Below are positions 21,922 to 32,899 of a DNA stretch of 64,000 nucleotides, in pieces. Numbering within the stretch: position 1 is the first letter of the stretch; every line of letters starts with the position of its first letter. The notes below the pieces were generated by a model. That model had not been told where the DNA came from. It was given only the letters and a program-made list of their open reading frames with translations, and made no database searches. A program made the position numbers and the translations under genes. Origin of the DNA: Apoda limacodes (Eukaryota > Arthropoda > Insecta > Lepidoptera > Limacodidae); assembly GCA_946406115.1 (NCBI GenBank), contig OX291543.1:684501-748500 (forward strand), in the 5' to 3' direction.

Positions 21922-21955
21922 CGACAGTACTCGACAGTACTCGACAGTACTCGTG
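21922..21955. repeat. Three tandem 'tactcgacag' units
   Basis: 'gcgacagtactcgacagtac' continues as three adjacent units of about 10-11 bp; a small tandem repeat close to host exon II. Confidence 0.8.
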
Positions 21956-22101
21956 CGCAAACATCCCCTCCATGTTTTGGTCACCGCTTACCACGTATTT
22001 ATGTGCCGTGGCGTAATCCGTATGTTTGTACCAAAAGTACGAAAAGGGTCTGGCAACGCTGGCCGAAGTAAGGCGAAACCCGACAGTGTGACATAACTTA
22101 C

Positions 22102-22205
22102 CATGTGGTGTTGTTGTTGGTGTTGGTGTTGGTGTTGGTGGTGCTGGTGGTGCTGGTGGGGCGGCAGCTCGGCGGAGGTCCCCGCGCCCGGGCTCACGCG
22201 CAAGT
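22102..22205 (-). CDS. Host gene exon II with His/Gln run (product not recognised)
   Basis: 104 bp on the minus strand between acceptor 'atctgtggtcag' and a consensus donor 'GTAAGTTATG'. The first two bases complete an Asp codon with the last G of exon I, giving '...RRLSL-D-LRVSPGAGTSAEL', then a run of His and Gln (PPHQHHQHHQ and so on) ending HHM in phase 0, continuous with exon III. The His/Gln run is encoded by (CAC CAA)n-type repeats, so its length may vary. Its neighbours are transposon relics. Confidence 0.72.
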
Positions 22206-22449
22206 CTGACCACAGATAACAACACATTAGTATTCAGTCGGCCATCAAAAATCGCGAGGTAAGGTGCGCGGTAAGACGGGGCGAGCGCACCCGACTACCA
22301 TGATGTCGCTACATATTGCTAGTCGGGTCCTGTCCTGCCAGTCATTTGTTTTGTGTCGGCGCCATCACTGTCTCGACGTTGCCGTATTTATTAAGGGCGA
22401 TGGCTGACTGTATGAACATACTAAACTTAATCTAATACCTTTAAACGAG

Positions 22450-22600
22450 CAATTCTTGTGTATATATATTCTGAATCTCGGAAAAGGCTCTAACGATTTT
22501 CATGAAATTTAGTATACAGGGAGTTTCGGGGGCGATAAATCGATCTAGCTAGGTTTCGTTTTTAGAAAACGTCGTTTTATCCGTGTTTTCAGGCAGTGAT
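22450..22600 (+). repeat. Dispersed lepidopteran-type repeat
   Basis: Contains 'cggaaaaggctctaacgatt', 'ggcgataaatcgatctagct' and 'gaaaacgtcgtttt', a combination I recognise as widespread in moth and butterfly intergenic DNA. Its usual end 'cgagcaaagctcggtc' appears separately at 34744-34759. Confidence 0.5.
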
Positions 22601-22669
22601 AAACTGGAAAATATAACTCTTCCTGACATCTTTTAGCGAGTAGTAATACTATTTTTATTCACAAGCTAC

Positions 22670-22960
22670 TTGATAATAGATGGCGTTGTTAAGCAACACT
22701 AAAGCTATTTGACAATAGATGGCGTTGTTAAGCGAAACTACAGATTATATAATACTATACTAGTACAGATGCCTCATCCCATACAATGAAATGGGACCGC
22801 CGTAACTCGGGCTATTTTTCGGGCTATTATATTGTTTAGCCGCTAGATGCCGTAAGTAGCAGTGGGTCGAAAATATTAGCTAACGACATCTAGCGTTTCT
22901 CGTTGAATACTTACTGCTATATTTGTAACTGGTTCTGTGAAGTCAATAGATGGCGGTCTT
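22670..22960. repeat. Cluster of AATAGATGGCG-type motifs
   Basis: 'aatagatggcgttgttaag' at about 22674 and 22716, 'gctagatgccg' at 22842, 'cgacatctagcg' at 22884, 'caatagatggcgg' at 22944. The same core occurs at 34638, 34723 and 44263. There are two nearly identical 45-bp units at 22665-22750. Confidence 0.7.
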
Positions 22961-23969
22961 ATACCTAGCTACATATCGAGCCAAACGACAAAACATCGCG
23001 TATCGCGATCCTACATATTTCTATCATAAAGTAAGAAGACGAGGAAGTTTATTGCGGAAAAGTCTCGAGTACTCGGATCTTGCCTTTTTCTGGGGAATGT
23101 AAATTTAAATGGAGTAAGTACATCTTACCTCTCAAGATTTAGAAAAAAAGGTCTTAAGAGGAGAGTTGCAATTCCATAAATTTGCCCCCTCGGAATAAGC
23201 TCTGAGATTTCAGTCAATTAAATATTATCTAGTTAATGTTAGTAGTTAGTAGTAAATAAGATTTTTTCAACTAGTTATTCAAATTTTAAAATAATAATGT
23301 TAAAGAAGATATGTCATGAAAATATATACCTACCTATTATTTTACAGTATTTTTTATAACCAATCGGCAACGATCCGAAATGCAGATATCTATGCAAGTT
23401 AAGAAAACTACTAGGTAGGTACCTAATAAATATGTAAATTAGGTAGGTACATAATAAAATAATAAATTAATTAATAAAATAATCCAAAGCTAAAACGCTA
23501 CAGTTAGGAGCAGTTCATTTTTTTCGTCATATTTTTTTACAACCGGTCAAAGGTGTTTAAAAGTTTCTACCGAATTCCTTTGTTTGCGTCAGGTAATTTA
23601 CAGGAAATTTGGTATTGAGGTTTAAGATTAAAAATATGAATTGATGGAAACTTTTTCAAGTACGAAATAAGGGGGGCAAAAGGTGGGTTTAATGAGTTTT
23701 AAGTGTAAGTATGTGAAAATCGCAAATTAAATAAAAAAAAAATATTTTAGGGGCATACAATTTTATAACAATTTTTTGGGCTGGTTTAAAATTTAAAATA
23801 TTATTATTATTAATGAAAAGATTCTCACCAAACGCACGGATTTAAAAAACCCAAAGGTTAAATTATTACTAAATGACAGATGTTTTGTGATCAAATTCTT
23901 TTTTCAAAATCCTATGTTTTTGTTTTAGTTGCTAGTATTTAGTGGGTGTTGAGATTAAAATTTTAAAAT

Positions 23970-24013
23970 GAATTCGTATAATCATAAATATATTCGTATA
24001 ATCATAAATATAC
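23970..24013. repeat. Tandem 21-bp duplication
   Basis: 'attcgtataatcataaatat' occurs twice in direct succession. Confidence 0.85.
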
Positions 24014-24095
24014 GTACAAAAGAGTCGTGATAAGGAGACCGAAAGGTGGTTGAATGTTTAGGTATCTAAAATTACTACGATAATAATGATACATA

Positions 24096-24160
24096 TAAAC
24101 ATGCATATATAATAATATTATATTATATATTATATAATAATAATGTATATGCATAATTAT
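24096..24160. repeat. AT-rich imperfect palindrome
   Basis: 'atgcatatataataatatta' is mirrored by 'taataataatgtatatgcat' around a TATATTATATA centre; could extrude as a cruciform. Confidence 0.7.
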
Positions 24161-24195
24161 ATTATTGGTACCTCCCTATTGAATACAAATTAAAT

Positions 24196-24420
24196 TTAGT
24201 CTTTGTTAGGGTTCCATAGCCAAATGGCAAAAAGGTCCCTTATAAATCCATCATATACTTCCGTCTATCCGTATGTCACAGCGTTATAATTCCGCTATCT
24301 TTGCATATGTAGATTGTGATGAAATTTTACAGGAAAGTCTTATGTGTAACAGATTTGTAATGAAATTAAGAAAAACTATTTAGGGGTAGCTCCATACATT
24401 AAACTGAGGTACGAACTCGA
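24196..24420 (+). repeat. 'ggttccatagcc' dispersed repeat
   Basis: Starts 'ttagggttccatagccaaat' and includes 'tacttccgtctatccgtatg'; related in plan to the 290-bp repeat and to the inverted copy at 59085-59205. Confidence 0.5.
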
Positions 24421-24651
24421 TATCAGCTATCTATTGATTTATTTTACTAAATGTGTCAGTTGAAAATATTACCAGCTTAGGAATGATTCTTGAAACGTTG
24501 TTCTAAGCTATCAGTCTGGTGGGTTATTTAGTCATGTGGTTAGGCAACATTTACCTATGCTATGCTTTTTTATCCGACAGCCAAGTTAAGAATAACCGAC
24601 TTTAAGTCGCAACCGCTAGTGGCAGGTGTACAACGGCAATTTCGCTCGAAA

Positions 24652-24967
24652 ACAGCAAACCGATGTAGAGTTTAGCCGTTTGGCACACAGGTACTTTAGG
24701 GCAAAACAATAATTTTGAGCCGCAGTTTCTCAAAATATTTCCCTTAAGCAATTTGGAAAATATTAAAATTTAGTTTTTTTTTTTGAATTTTTAAATATTG
24801 CAATGTGAGACGGTTCCTTAAACTTCAGATCTTTATGAAACTTATGTGAACTGTACTGTACCCTGCTGCTTCTGTTAATATTTTGAGGAACTGCAGCTTA
24901 AAATTATAGTTTTGCCCTAAAGTACCTGTGTGCCAAACGGCTAAACTCTACATCGATTTGCGGTTTT
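24652..24967. repeat. Fold-back element, arms about 90 bp
   Basis: The left arm (24652-24740) contains 'gatgtagagtttagccgttt' and 'cacaggtactttagggcaaa'. The right arm (24878-24967) carries the reverse complements in matching order, ending 'ctctacatcgatttgcgg'. The loop is about 137 bp and AT-rich. No coding capacity. This resembles a fold-back MITE or a long hairpin transcript template. Confidence 0.85.
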
Positions 24968-25433
24968 TTTGCGTACACCCAGGACTACGCCGCCTGCCAG
25001 CTGGTCGAACGAAACATGTTTTGTTTACTTCGCCTAGTAGGTAAAGTATTTTATAATCTGTGACTTCGCATTGTTTCTTGATTTTTGCTTTTGCGGTGAA
25101 TTGCGTGTGCGGTGTATTGATTTATTTTAGAACAATTGTACAATGATTTCCTTCAAATCAAGTGTAAGCAGTGCCAAATGATAATTTCTCATGGTGGGCA
25201 GGGAAAAACAGAAAATACTATGAGTATGAACAACCAATAATGTTAACCAACCCTGATACCTCAGCTAGGTTCTATGATTAAATGTTCGATCGCCCACAGA
25301 CAATTTCTCCCAGTCGCAGTCCTAGTTGGCGCTCTTTGCCGAATAGTCGCCAACTTGTCGCCGACTACGAAAGTGGCCGGATGGTCAGCTTTACCGACTA
25401 GTCGGAACATCCCTACTTTTAAGTGACCTATTG

Positions 25434-25672
25434 GTTTATTTTTTCGTACACTAATCGGTTCAAGTGTGCCTATAAAAATTTGAGTTCCCTCGATTTCTCC
25501 AGGATTCTATCATTATATCCTGACCTGATGACCATGGGACCATCTGGGAAGTACACTCTTTCATACAAACGAGAATTTTCCGAATCGGTCAAGGCGACTT
25601 CGAGTAATCGGAAAAGATACATAAAAAAAGATTTCAAGGACTAAAGAACTTCCTTCTTTTTTGAAGTCGATT
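25434..25672 (+). repeat. Dispersed repeat, copy 1 (pairs with 35395-35612)
   Basis: Shared blocks: 'caagtgtgcctataaaaatt', 'atttctccaggat', 'catcattatatcctgac'-like, 'gaattttccgaatcggtcaa', and a T-rich end before 'gaagtcg'. Non-coding. Confidence 0.7.
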
Positions 25673-26034
25673 ACTTACTAGTCACTTAAATAGACGACAA
25701 TATATCCTAAACAACGCATGATATCTGTGAAGTCAAGAAAGATTAAAGCGTATTTAATTATTTATGAGTAAAATAAAACTTCTTTTTATATACCTACTTT
25801 CTGGTTTACTAGTTTATGAAATATCGTCGTTTATGTAAGAGACTAACGAGTTTTTGCTCGATAGTGTACTAAAATTTTGTCAAAAATCGGTCGAGTTAAA
25901 CTAATGCATCGCTTAATTATTAACGGATCGATGCAACCGACAATGTCACGGAGTATCCATTTGTTGTATATCAATATTTACCTTCTCCAGAATGTAACAA
26001 ATACTTTTCTGAAAACCGTATCAAAATTGGTTCA

Positions 26035-26100
26035 GCCAAACGCGAGATAATCACGGACAAACATAAGGGTCAAACTGAGAACCTCCCTTTTTTTAAATTG
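26035..26100 (+). repeat. Repeat tail
   Basis: 'ttggttcagccaaacgcgag' to 'caaactgagaacctccc' is a recurrent tail of lepidopteran-type repeats; the 5' part is not recognisable. Confidence 0.45.
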
Positions 26101-26616
26101 GTTAAAAATATAAGCGCTATTATCTGAAGTGTTTTCAATTCTAAAGTAGGTGCACTTGTGCGATGGTATGATGTTTAATAACTTAGACGCATTCGACCCA
26201 GGATAAAACTAAAAGAAACAAATTGTACTAAGGTCGAAGTTCACGCTTGCGTGCGTTTGTCTAATTATTAAGGTGGGTAAATGTACCTAAACCTATTCAT
26301 ATTATTCAGTGACAATGTTGTGTGTCGCTGTCAAACTCAGAACATGCGAACAGCGTCATCTATCAATCAATAGTGAAAATTTATTAACTAAACCGGCACG
26401 TAGTTCAATTTATTGCCTCTTAAAGTGCAACGACCTCCTTCAATTTATGTAAAATTTCGAAAATTTAATAAAGGCGCCCATTACTTCATTTTTGTTAGCT
26501 TAAGGGACATTTTGATATTAAAACAATTATTTTTTAAAGGTCGGTTACTTTTCTTTTTCAAAAAAAATAACAAATCGATACATACAATACATTAAACTGT
26601 AGCAGAGATTTTAGCA

Positions 26617-27500
26617 TTGATGTCTCGCACTGTTGAATCATTTAAATTCAATCCTGTTAATCAAGAAGATGTTGTCAAAATAATACATTCCATCAAATCT
26701 AAAGCTGTAGGATGCGATGAAATAACTCGTTTTATGATTGTTACAATACTAGAGTCTCTTGCGCCTATTATTACCCACATTATTAATTTTTCACTATTTA
26801 CTGGTAAATTTCCTTCCATTTGGCAAAAAGCTTATGCAATTTCCCTGCCTAAAATCTCCAATCCTACCTCTCCTTCCCACTTTCGGCCAATTTCTATCTT
26901 GCCATTTTTATCAAAAGTGTTGGAGGTGTGCGTGAATCGTCAGTTTTCCAGTTTTATCTACAACAACAACATTCTGAATCAATATCAATCTGGTTTTCGC
27001 CCTGGCCATAGCACTAGCTCAGCTCTTCTTAAGGTCACAGAAGATATTAGACTGGCAATGGAAGACACTAAGGTTACTGTATTAGTACTAGTTGACTTCA
27101 CAAACGCGTTCAACACCGTTGATTATGATATACTTCTATCTATTCTAACTAACCTTAATATTTGTCCTAGTGCTTTAAACTGGTTTTCATCCTATCTTCA
27201 TGGCCGCCAACAGTCTGTTCGCATAGATCAACATTCCTCTGAATGGCGCAATCTTTCTGCCGGAGTTCCTCAAGGAGCAATCCTTTCCCCGCTTTTGTTT
27301 TCTATTTTTATCAATTTTATAACTAACCTTCTCAGCTGTACTTACCACCTTTATGCCGATGACTTGCAACTTTACACAAGCACTTATATCGGAAACATTA
27401 CAGAAGCCATTGATAAAGTTAATTTAAACCTTGGTTACATTTCCGATTGGTCACGCAGATTTGGGGTGACTGTGAATCCGTCCAAATGCCAAGCTATTAT
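26617..27500 (+). CDS. LINE A reverse transcriptase, N-terminal and palm part
   Basis: Open without stops to the LINE B junction. It shows 'GCDEITRFMIVTILESLAPI', 'HFRPISILPFLSKVLEVCVN', 'QSGFRPGHSTSSALLKVTED', 'LVLVDFTNAFNTVDY' (first catalytic Asp), 'SAGVPQGAILSPLLF' and 'HLYADDLQLYTS' (YADD), then the start of the thumb 'GVTVNPSKCQAII'. All RT catalytic residues are present. It copies the element RNA at nicked target DNA. No endonuclease lies upstream, so the copy is 5'-truncated. Confidence 0.88.
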
Positions 27501-29394
27501 AAAGTCAAAAAGTCAAAGTCAAAATGGTTTATTCAAATAAGGATTTTACAATCACTTTTGAATCGTCAAAGTTATAAAATATTATTTTTTGAACCCTCCC
27601 ACCTTCCCGCCGGTTCACAATGTTGTTGATTTCTACCGAGAAGAATCCGACAAGAAACTCGATAGTTACTCTTTTAAAAACACTTAAATAAACTAAAATA
27701 CAATTAATGTTTTAAATAAAAGATTTTTAGTCGTACAATTTTATGTAATTTCCATTTTAATTTGGTTTACCTATGCATCCTGTAATTGAGCATCATCAGT
27801 CCCAAGGATTTTTATCATTTACATAGTCTGAAATATTGTAATATGCCTTTTTACAAAGTACCTGCTTGATAAAAGATTTAAATTTACTTATTGATAGATT
27901 TTGAATTTTATTGGGAACTTTGTTGTAGAAGTGTATACATTGCCCCATAAAAGAGTTACTTATTTTGTGTAGACGTGTATCATGCACCAACAGCTTATTT
28001 TTACTTCTAGTATTTACTTTGTGAACGTCACTTTTCTTGCTGAAACTATTGATATTTTTATGTACATATAAAAGATTTTCATATATGTACTGCGACACTA
28101 AAGTTAAAATTTTTACTTCCCTAAACCTATCCCTCAGAGATATCCTAGATCCTAATTTATAAATAGCACGAATTGCCCTTTTTTGTAACAAAAATATTGT
28201 ATTTACATCAGCAGCGCTACCCCACAATAGGATACCATATGTCATTAAACTATGGAAATAGCTAAAATATACTATTTTTGCAGTGTCGACATCGGTCAAT
28301 TGTCTTATTTTCTTGATCGCATACACAGCAGAGCTAAGTTTTTTGGCTAGGTTATGAATATGAGGACCCCATTGAAGTTTGGAGTCCAGCGTTATGCCAA
28401 GAAAGACTGTTGAATTAACAAGTCCTAATTGCTCGCCATTAATATTAATACATGTCTGTCTCTGACTAACATTTGGTAATGTAAATTTAACACATTTGGT
28501 TTTTTTTTCATTAAGTAACAAATTATTAGCGTTAAATCAATTTACAATTTTAGAAAGGGCATCATTTAATTCATTATAACATGTCTGTCGTCTCTTAACT
28601 TTAAAAAGCAAAGAGGTGTCATCAGCAAATAAGACAATGTCATGGTTTTTTACATTATATGGGAGATCGTTAATGTAAATAAGAAATAGAAAAGGACCTA
28701 AAATTGAGCCCTGAGGGACTCCTATAGTGACTGCTGATCCCGGAGATCTTTCACCGTTGACATCTATTTTCTGTACTCTCCTACTCATATAGGATGTCAA
28801 AAGGTCGAGAGCTTTGCCTCTAATACCATAGTGATGTAGCTTCCTGATGAGATTTTCATGTTGAACACAGTCAAATGCCTTAGATAAATCACAAAACACT
28901 CCAAGGGCGTCATGCGAATCCTCCCAGGCGTTATATATATTTTTTAATAGTGCCACTCCTGCATCAGTTGTGGAACGGCCTTTCATAAAGCCAAACTGTT
29001 TACTACTAAGTAGCTCATTAATACAGAAATGGCTTAACATTTGACAAAGTATGATTTTTTCAAAAACTTTACTGAGTATAGGTAGTATTGAAATAGGCCG
29101 AAAATTATTAGGATCTGTTGAACTACCTGATTTAAAAAGAGGTATAACTTTGCTAAGTTTCATCTCATCAGGAAACACACCACTATCAACACAACTATTA
29201 AATATAATGGCTAAGGGTTGTGCTATAACATGAATAATTGAATTTATAGTTTTTATAGAAAGTCCCCAAAGGTCTGTGGTGTTTTTAATTTCTAATGTTT
29301 TAAATGTATTAATGATATCTGTAGGACTAATGTTTTTAAATACAAAGGGAACGTTACATTCAGGAACACTAGCTTTTAATAATTTTTCTGCTAA
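27501..29394 (-). mobile_element. LINE B (CR1-like), inserted in LINE A
   Basis: Minus strand, 5'-truncated at about 29394. The 3' end on the plus strand is 'aaagtcaaaaagtcaaagtc', so the element ends in (TTTGAC)n repeats instead of poly-A, as is usual for CR1-like LINEs of this kind. A 5-bp ATTAT flanks both sides (27496-27500, 29395-29399), and excising one copy restores the LINE A codons 'A-I-I-V-G-S'. The same family as LINE F at 50.2-53.5 kb. Confidence 0.88.
27796..29394 (-). pseudogene. LINE B reverse transcriptase and C-terminal domain
   Basis: From 29394 the minus frame is open through the linker end ('NTTDLWGLSIKTINSII', 'CVDSGVFPDEMKLSKVIPLF') into the RT: 'RPISILPILSKVFEKI', 'FGFMKGRSTTDAGVALL', 'GVFCDLSKAFDCVQHE', 'IGVPQGSILGPFLF', 'IVLFADDTSLLFKV' (FADD). 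At 28537-28539 one TGA replaces a Trp codon; the same frame continues to 27796 with 'FLGITLDSKLQWGPHI', 'GILLWGSAADV', 'FLLQKRAIRAIYKL' and ends DKNPWD. So the only visible defect besides 5' truncation is this single nonsense change. Confidence 0.88.
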
Positions 29395-29399
29395 ATTAT

Positions 29400-30144
29400 C
29401 GTAGGTAGCTCAAGGTTACTCAGTAGGATTGACTTAAGTACTTTGTCACAGATATACTATGAAAACACTATAGTACCCCTTACCTCTAGCGTAAAAGATC
29501 TGGGTCTATGTATAGACAATACTTTTAGTTGGCATGATCAAATCGCAGAAGTTAGTCGAAAAGTGTTCAACGCTTTGCGATCGCTTTATCGATTCAAACA
29601 TTTTCTACCAATAAAAACCAAAATCTTGCTAGTACAAACTCTAATCATTCCCATAATTGATTATGCTGATGTTTGTTATTTGGATCTGACCCAAAATCAT
29701 CTCAATAAACTTGATCGTCTCCTCAATTCTTGCATAAGATTTATTTTCAACTTAAGAAAATTTGACCACATTTCCCAATACCGTACTCAGCTTGGCTGGT
29801 TACCTATCCGGGAACGCAGATATACTAGAATTCTATGTTTTCTTTATACCATTTTAAATAATTCTCAATCTCCTCCATATTTAAAGAAAATGTTTCAATA
29901 TCTCCACTGTTCTCACGACAGAGAGCTTCGTTCTTCCTCTAACATGCTGCTACATTTACCTTCACATCGTACTGGTTTTATTTCCAATTCTTTTACTATT
30001 CAGGCAGCACTACTCTGGAACGCGCTTCCTAAAAATATAAAGGAAAAGCCTTCCCGAAATAAGTTTAAGCATTCGCTATACAAATACTATTTAGGCTCAC
30101 CTTTATTAATACTTTTCAATGAATCATATGCAGTACCTATATAG
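29400..30144 (+). CDS. LINE A reverse transcriptase C-terminal part
   Basis: The continuation of the 26617-27500 frame after LINE B. It reads 'VGSSRLLSRIDLSTL', 'VKDLGLCIDNTFSWHDQIAE', 'KVFNALRSLYRFKHFLPIKT', 'IIDYADVCYLDLTQ', 'RFIFNLRKFDHISQYRTQLG', 'LLWNALPKNIKE' and stops after 'YYLGSPLLILFNESYAVPI'. It is open throughout. This C-terminal domain is typical of Jockey/CR1-like LINEs from Lepidoptera. Confidence 0.86.
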
Positions 30145-30215
30145 CAATATCTATGTACATATTTAAATACGTATTTATGTATGTGTATGTATGTATATTT
30201 AAATAAATATTTACG

Positions 30216-30242
30216 TATATGGGTAGTTCTACGATAAGAGGT
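30216..30242 (+). repeat. Transposon C: left TSD and TIR
   Basis: TATA (30216-30219) followed by the inverted repeat 'TGGGTAGTTCTACGATAAGA' and GGT. Confidence 0.88.
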
Positions 30243-30249
30243 TTCGAGC

Positions 30250-30460
30250 CCATAGAAGTTGCGGCCAGGGAGAAAAGTTGGGTTTTTTTCATGAAAATGT
30301 TAAATTACGCTAATTAACCCATTGAGTAACCTTTTCACCCAGTGGCAGGTTACTTCACACATATTTTATTACTTTTTAGAAGGCCAGGGTAAATATCGAG
30401 GCCAGGGTAGAGACGTCAAGATCAGGGTAAATATTTATTAGACCAGGGGAGAGATTCAGG
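30250..30460. repeat. Transposon C left subterminal CCAGGG repeats
   Basis: 'ggccagggagaaaag' (30265), 'ggccagggtaaatatcg' (30382), 'ggccagggtagagacgtc' (30400), 'atcagggtaaatatt' (30421), 'gaccaggggagagattc' (30440). The motif core is CCAGGG(G/T)(A)(R)A(R)A. The same motif appears near the other end, so these are candidate transposase-binding sites. Confidence 0.78.
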
Positions 30461-30696
30461 CAATGAAATAATGAATTAAATTAATAAAATCAACTTTTAT
30501 TGAACATTACAAGCTTTTAATCGGAACATCTTTTTTATTAAACTATTAAGTATTGGTATTTATTAATACTCTCAACTTCAAGCCTTTCATTAATTATAAA
30601 ACAAAATTAAATTAATGTGTCTTCATACATTTAACAAAAAATTAAACATCTTCTAATAATACTAATTAAATAAGTAGCTAGACTAGCACATTTTAA

Positions 30697-30971
30697 CAAT
30701 AATCAGACTTGTGATAGTTAAGATAATATTCATCGTTTAAAAACGGAATAAAATTAACAATATAAAGGCACTTCCTTGCCTATACAAACAAAACAATAAG
30801 CTTTTTCAAAGACATTCACTGGCTTAGCACCATTTATCAATAATCAGACTTGTGATAGTTATGATAATATTCATCGTTTAATAACGGTGTAAAATTAACA
30901 AAATAAAGGCACTCCCTTGCCTATACAAACAAAAAATAAAAACACTTAAGGTTTTTCAAAGACATTCACTG
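30697..30971. repeat. Tandem ~135-bp duplication at transposon C 3' coding end
   Basis: 'aataatcagacttgtgatag ... ggcacttccttgcctataca ... tttttcaaagacattcactgg' occurs at 30697-30823 and again at 30838-30971. The inner copy carries the last codons and stop of the transposase; the outer one is a non-coding duplicate. Confidence 0.87.
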
Positions 30972-32887
30972 GATTTTTGAAGGAGTAGGAAACCCTCAGC
31001 CCCTTTAATATTAGATTTGGCGTAGGGAGTGTCTGGACAATCTGATCTTCTGAGATAAATGAAATATCTTGTTCATCAACTTTAAATATTTTCCCACTTT
31101 TGTCCCCTATTTTACAGAAAACTACCTGTATCTCGTCATCTTCTTCCAAACCCGTACACATAGCTACGTAACGGTACTCAGTTTTTTTCGACAGAAGTTT
31201 AACTAGAACGAAGTCGCCGTTCTTGAATACATGTCTGGAAGTGGACGGTTGTTGTTCATCTTCTATCTGGTTTGGTGCTGTGATATGTTCACTGTCAGAA
31301 CAATTGTCTTTTTCAGAGTCTGAATCAGGCCCGTAAACATCCTCGACGCGGAGACGAGATTTTTTATGGGACGAGTATATCATAACACCAATTTTGAAAT
31401 TATCGCATGTATTTTTATTGCAAAAGCAGCTTAAAGACTTAATTTTCAATTTATTTGGATCTTTAATGTTCCAGGATACCTGATGGACACGCAAAGTACC
31501 GGGAAAAGTCTTAATATGTTCTTTAGAAGTAGCAAGTAAAGCCTCTTTCTCAAGAATATTTATGTCGTCAATAAGGAAAACATTGATGCCAGGGCAGCTT
31601 TTCTGAATAGCTTCTGACAAATCGCTCAGCGATGATATGTCATTACCACCAATCGGTCTGCTGATCTTTTGCAAACGGCACCAACACCATCAGGAGCTCC
31701 CTTGCCGTGTCCAGCTTCGTGGTAGTTCCAAGTAAAATGTTTAATGGCTGGGTAAAATTCTGCCAAATGTGTGACAAGAAAGTAAAACATGTATTTGTTG
31801 CGATATTGTGTTACGGGTCCATCGCTCCAAAAATTAATAATCTCTACTTCTGATGGCAACCTGTTTAAAATTGGCTGCAAGTGTGCCCATATAGCTGGAG
31901 GCGAATGTAATAAATTTTGTGACATCGAACAATAGCAAGTAGTCTTTAACTCATCTGTGTCTTCTTACGTGTAAGTTACAACCGTGTGCAGACTTATTTG
32001 TTGACGCGAACCCCCAAAATGAAATGCTTGAATCTCTTCTGCGTATTTGGTCAAGTAATTCTCACTGAAGTCCATATGAATCACAGCCTCTTTTTTTGAA
32101 ATTGTTGTCTTTTTATTCTTATAAGCCGAATGTTGGTGTACTATATTCCTTTCGTGCTGAAGGAATTTCTCCAAGCTATAATCTAACTGTAAAATTAAAT
32201 CACGAGGATATATTTCAATCGAATTCTTCATATATTTAGTCACCTTTCTTTCCTTATGCGTTTTTGGATCAGCTATAGTGGTGGAGACAGGTTCCCATTT
32301 TCTGTACACAATTTGAATGGCATTATCAAATTCTTTGAAACTGAGCCCTTTATTTTTACAGATTGGGCAATCTCGGGAAAGACACTGTTCATTATACCTG
32401 TTGCAACAAATTTCCTGAAGCAGATTTTGATGATTTGATATAGATATAATTTTGGCTTGGAATAAAGCTGAAAGGATCAGATCTATATTGGCGTGTGTAG
32501 CGCATAGGCAAGTGTCACGTTTATCACAGTTCGGTTGTACTATCCAAAATGATTTTAGACGGCAGAATAGTGAATATGAGATCGTTATATTGCACTTCGT
32601 CATGAAAGATCTGTGGAGATTTTTCAGAGTATCCAGGAGAACTCTTTTTTGTTTGCGATCTCCTTTCTTCGTCACATAATCTCTTTTACCGGCACATAGT
32701 CTGGAATTAGAATCATCTTCAAGAAAATCTACAATTTTCTTCTTTATTACTTCATAACCTTTTTTGCCTTTCCTTTTATTATCATCAATAAGTTGCACTT
32801 TTCCAAGTTTCTTTTCTGTAGTATAGTTCTTTTCTCGTTCTGTAGTATCCCATATTTTTTCACCAACTTCCCGCTTATTATTCTTCT
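30946..32887 (-). pseudogene. Transposon C transposase (DDE type), two visible defects
   Basis: Open on the minus strand from about 32887 to 31968: a Cys-rich part (about 32560-32320: 'PNCDKRDTCLCATHANID', 'CCNRYNEQCLSRDCPICKNK') and 'VIHMDFSENYLTKYAEEIQA' with a likely first catalytic Asp. A TAA at 31965-31967 follows 'HTVVTYT'; the same frame resumes with 'EDTDELKTTCYCSMSQNLLH', then 'EIINFWSDGPVTQYRNKY' (second Asp) and 'NYHEAGHGKGAPDGVGAVCK' (candidate Glu/Asp). Near 31650 a frameshift joins a C-terminal frame (31674-30946) ending 'NPVNVFEKP'. It would cut and paste the element. Confidence 0.75.
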
Positions 32888-32899
32888 AAAAATCCTTTT

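Noticed and set aside
21896..22227. 109-residue Pro/Thr-rich minus frame over exon II
   Set aside because: Out of phase with exons I and III and runs through the consensus donor; the His/Gln frame is the one that joins.
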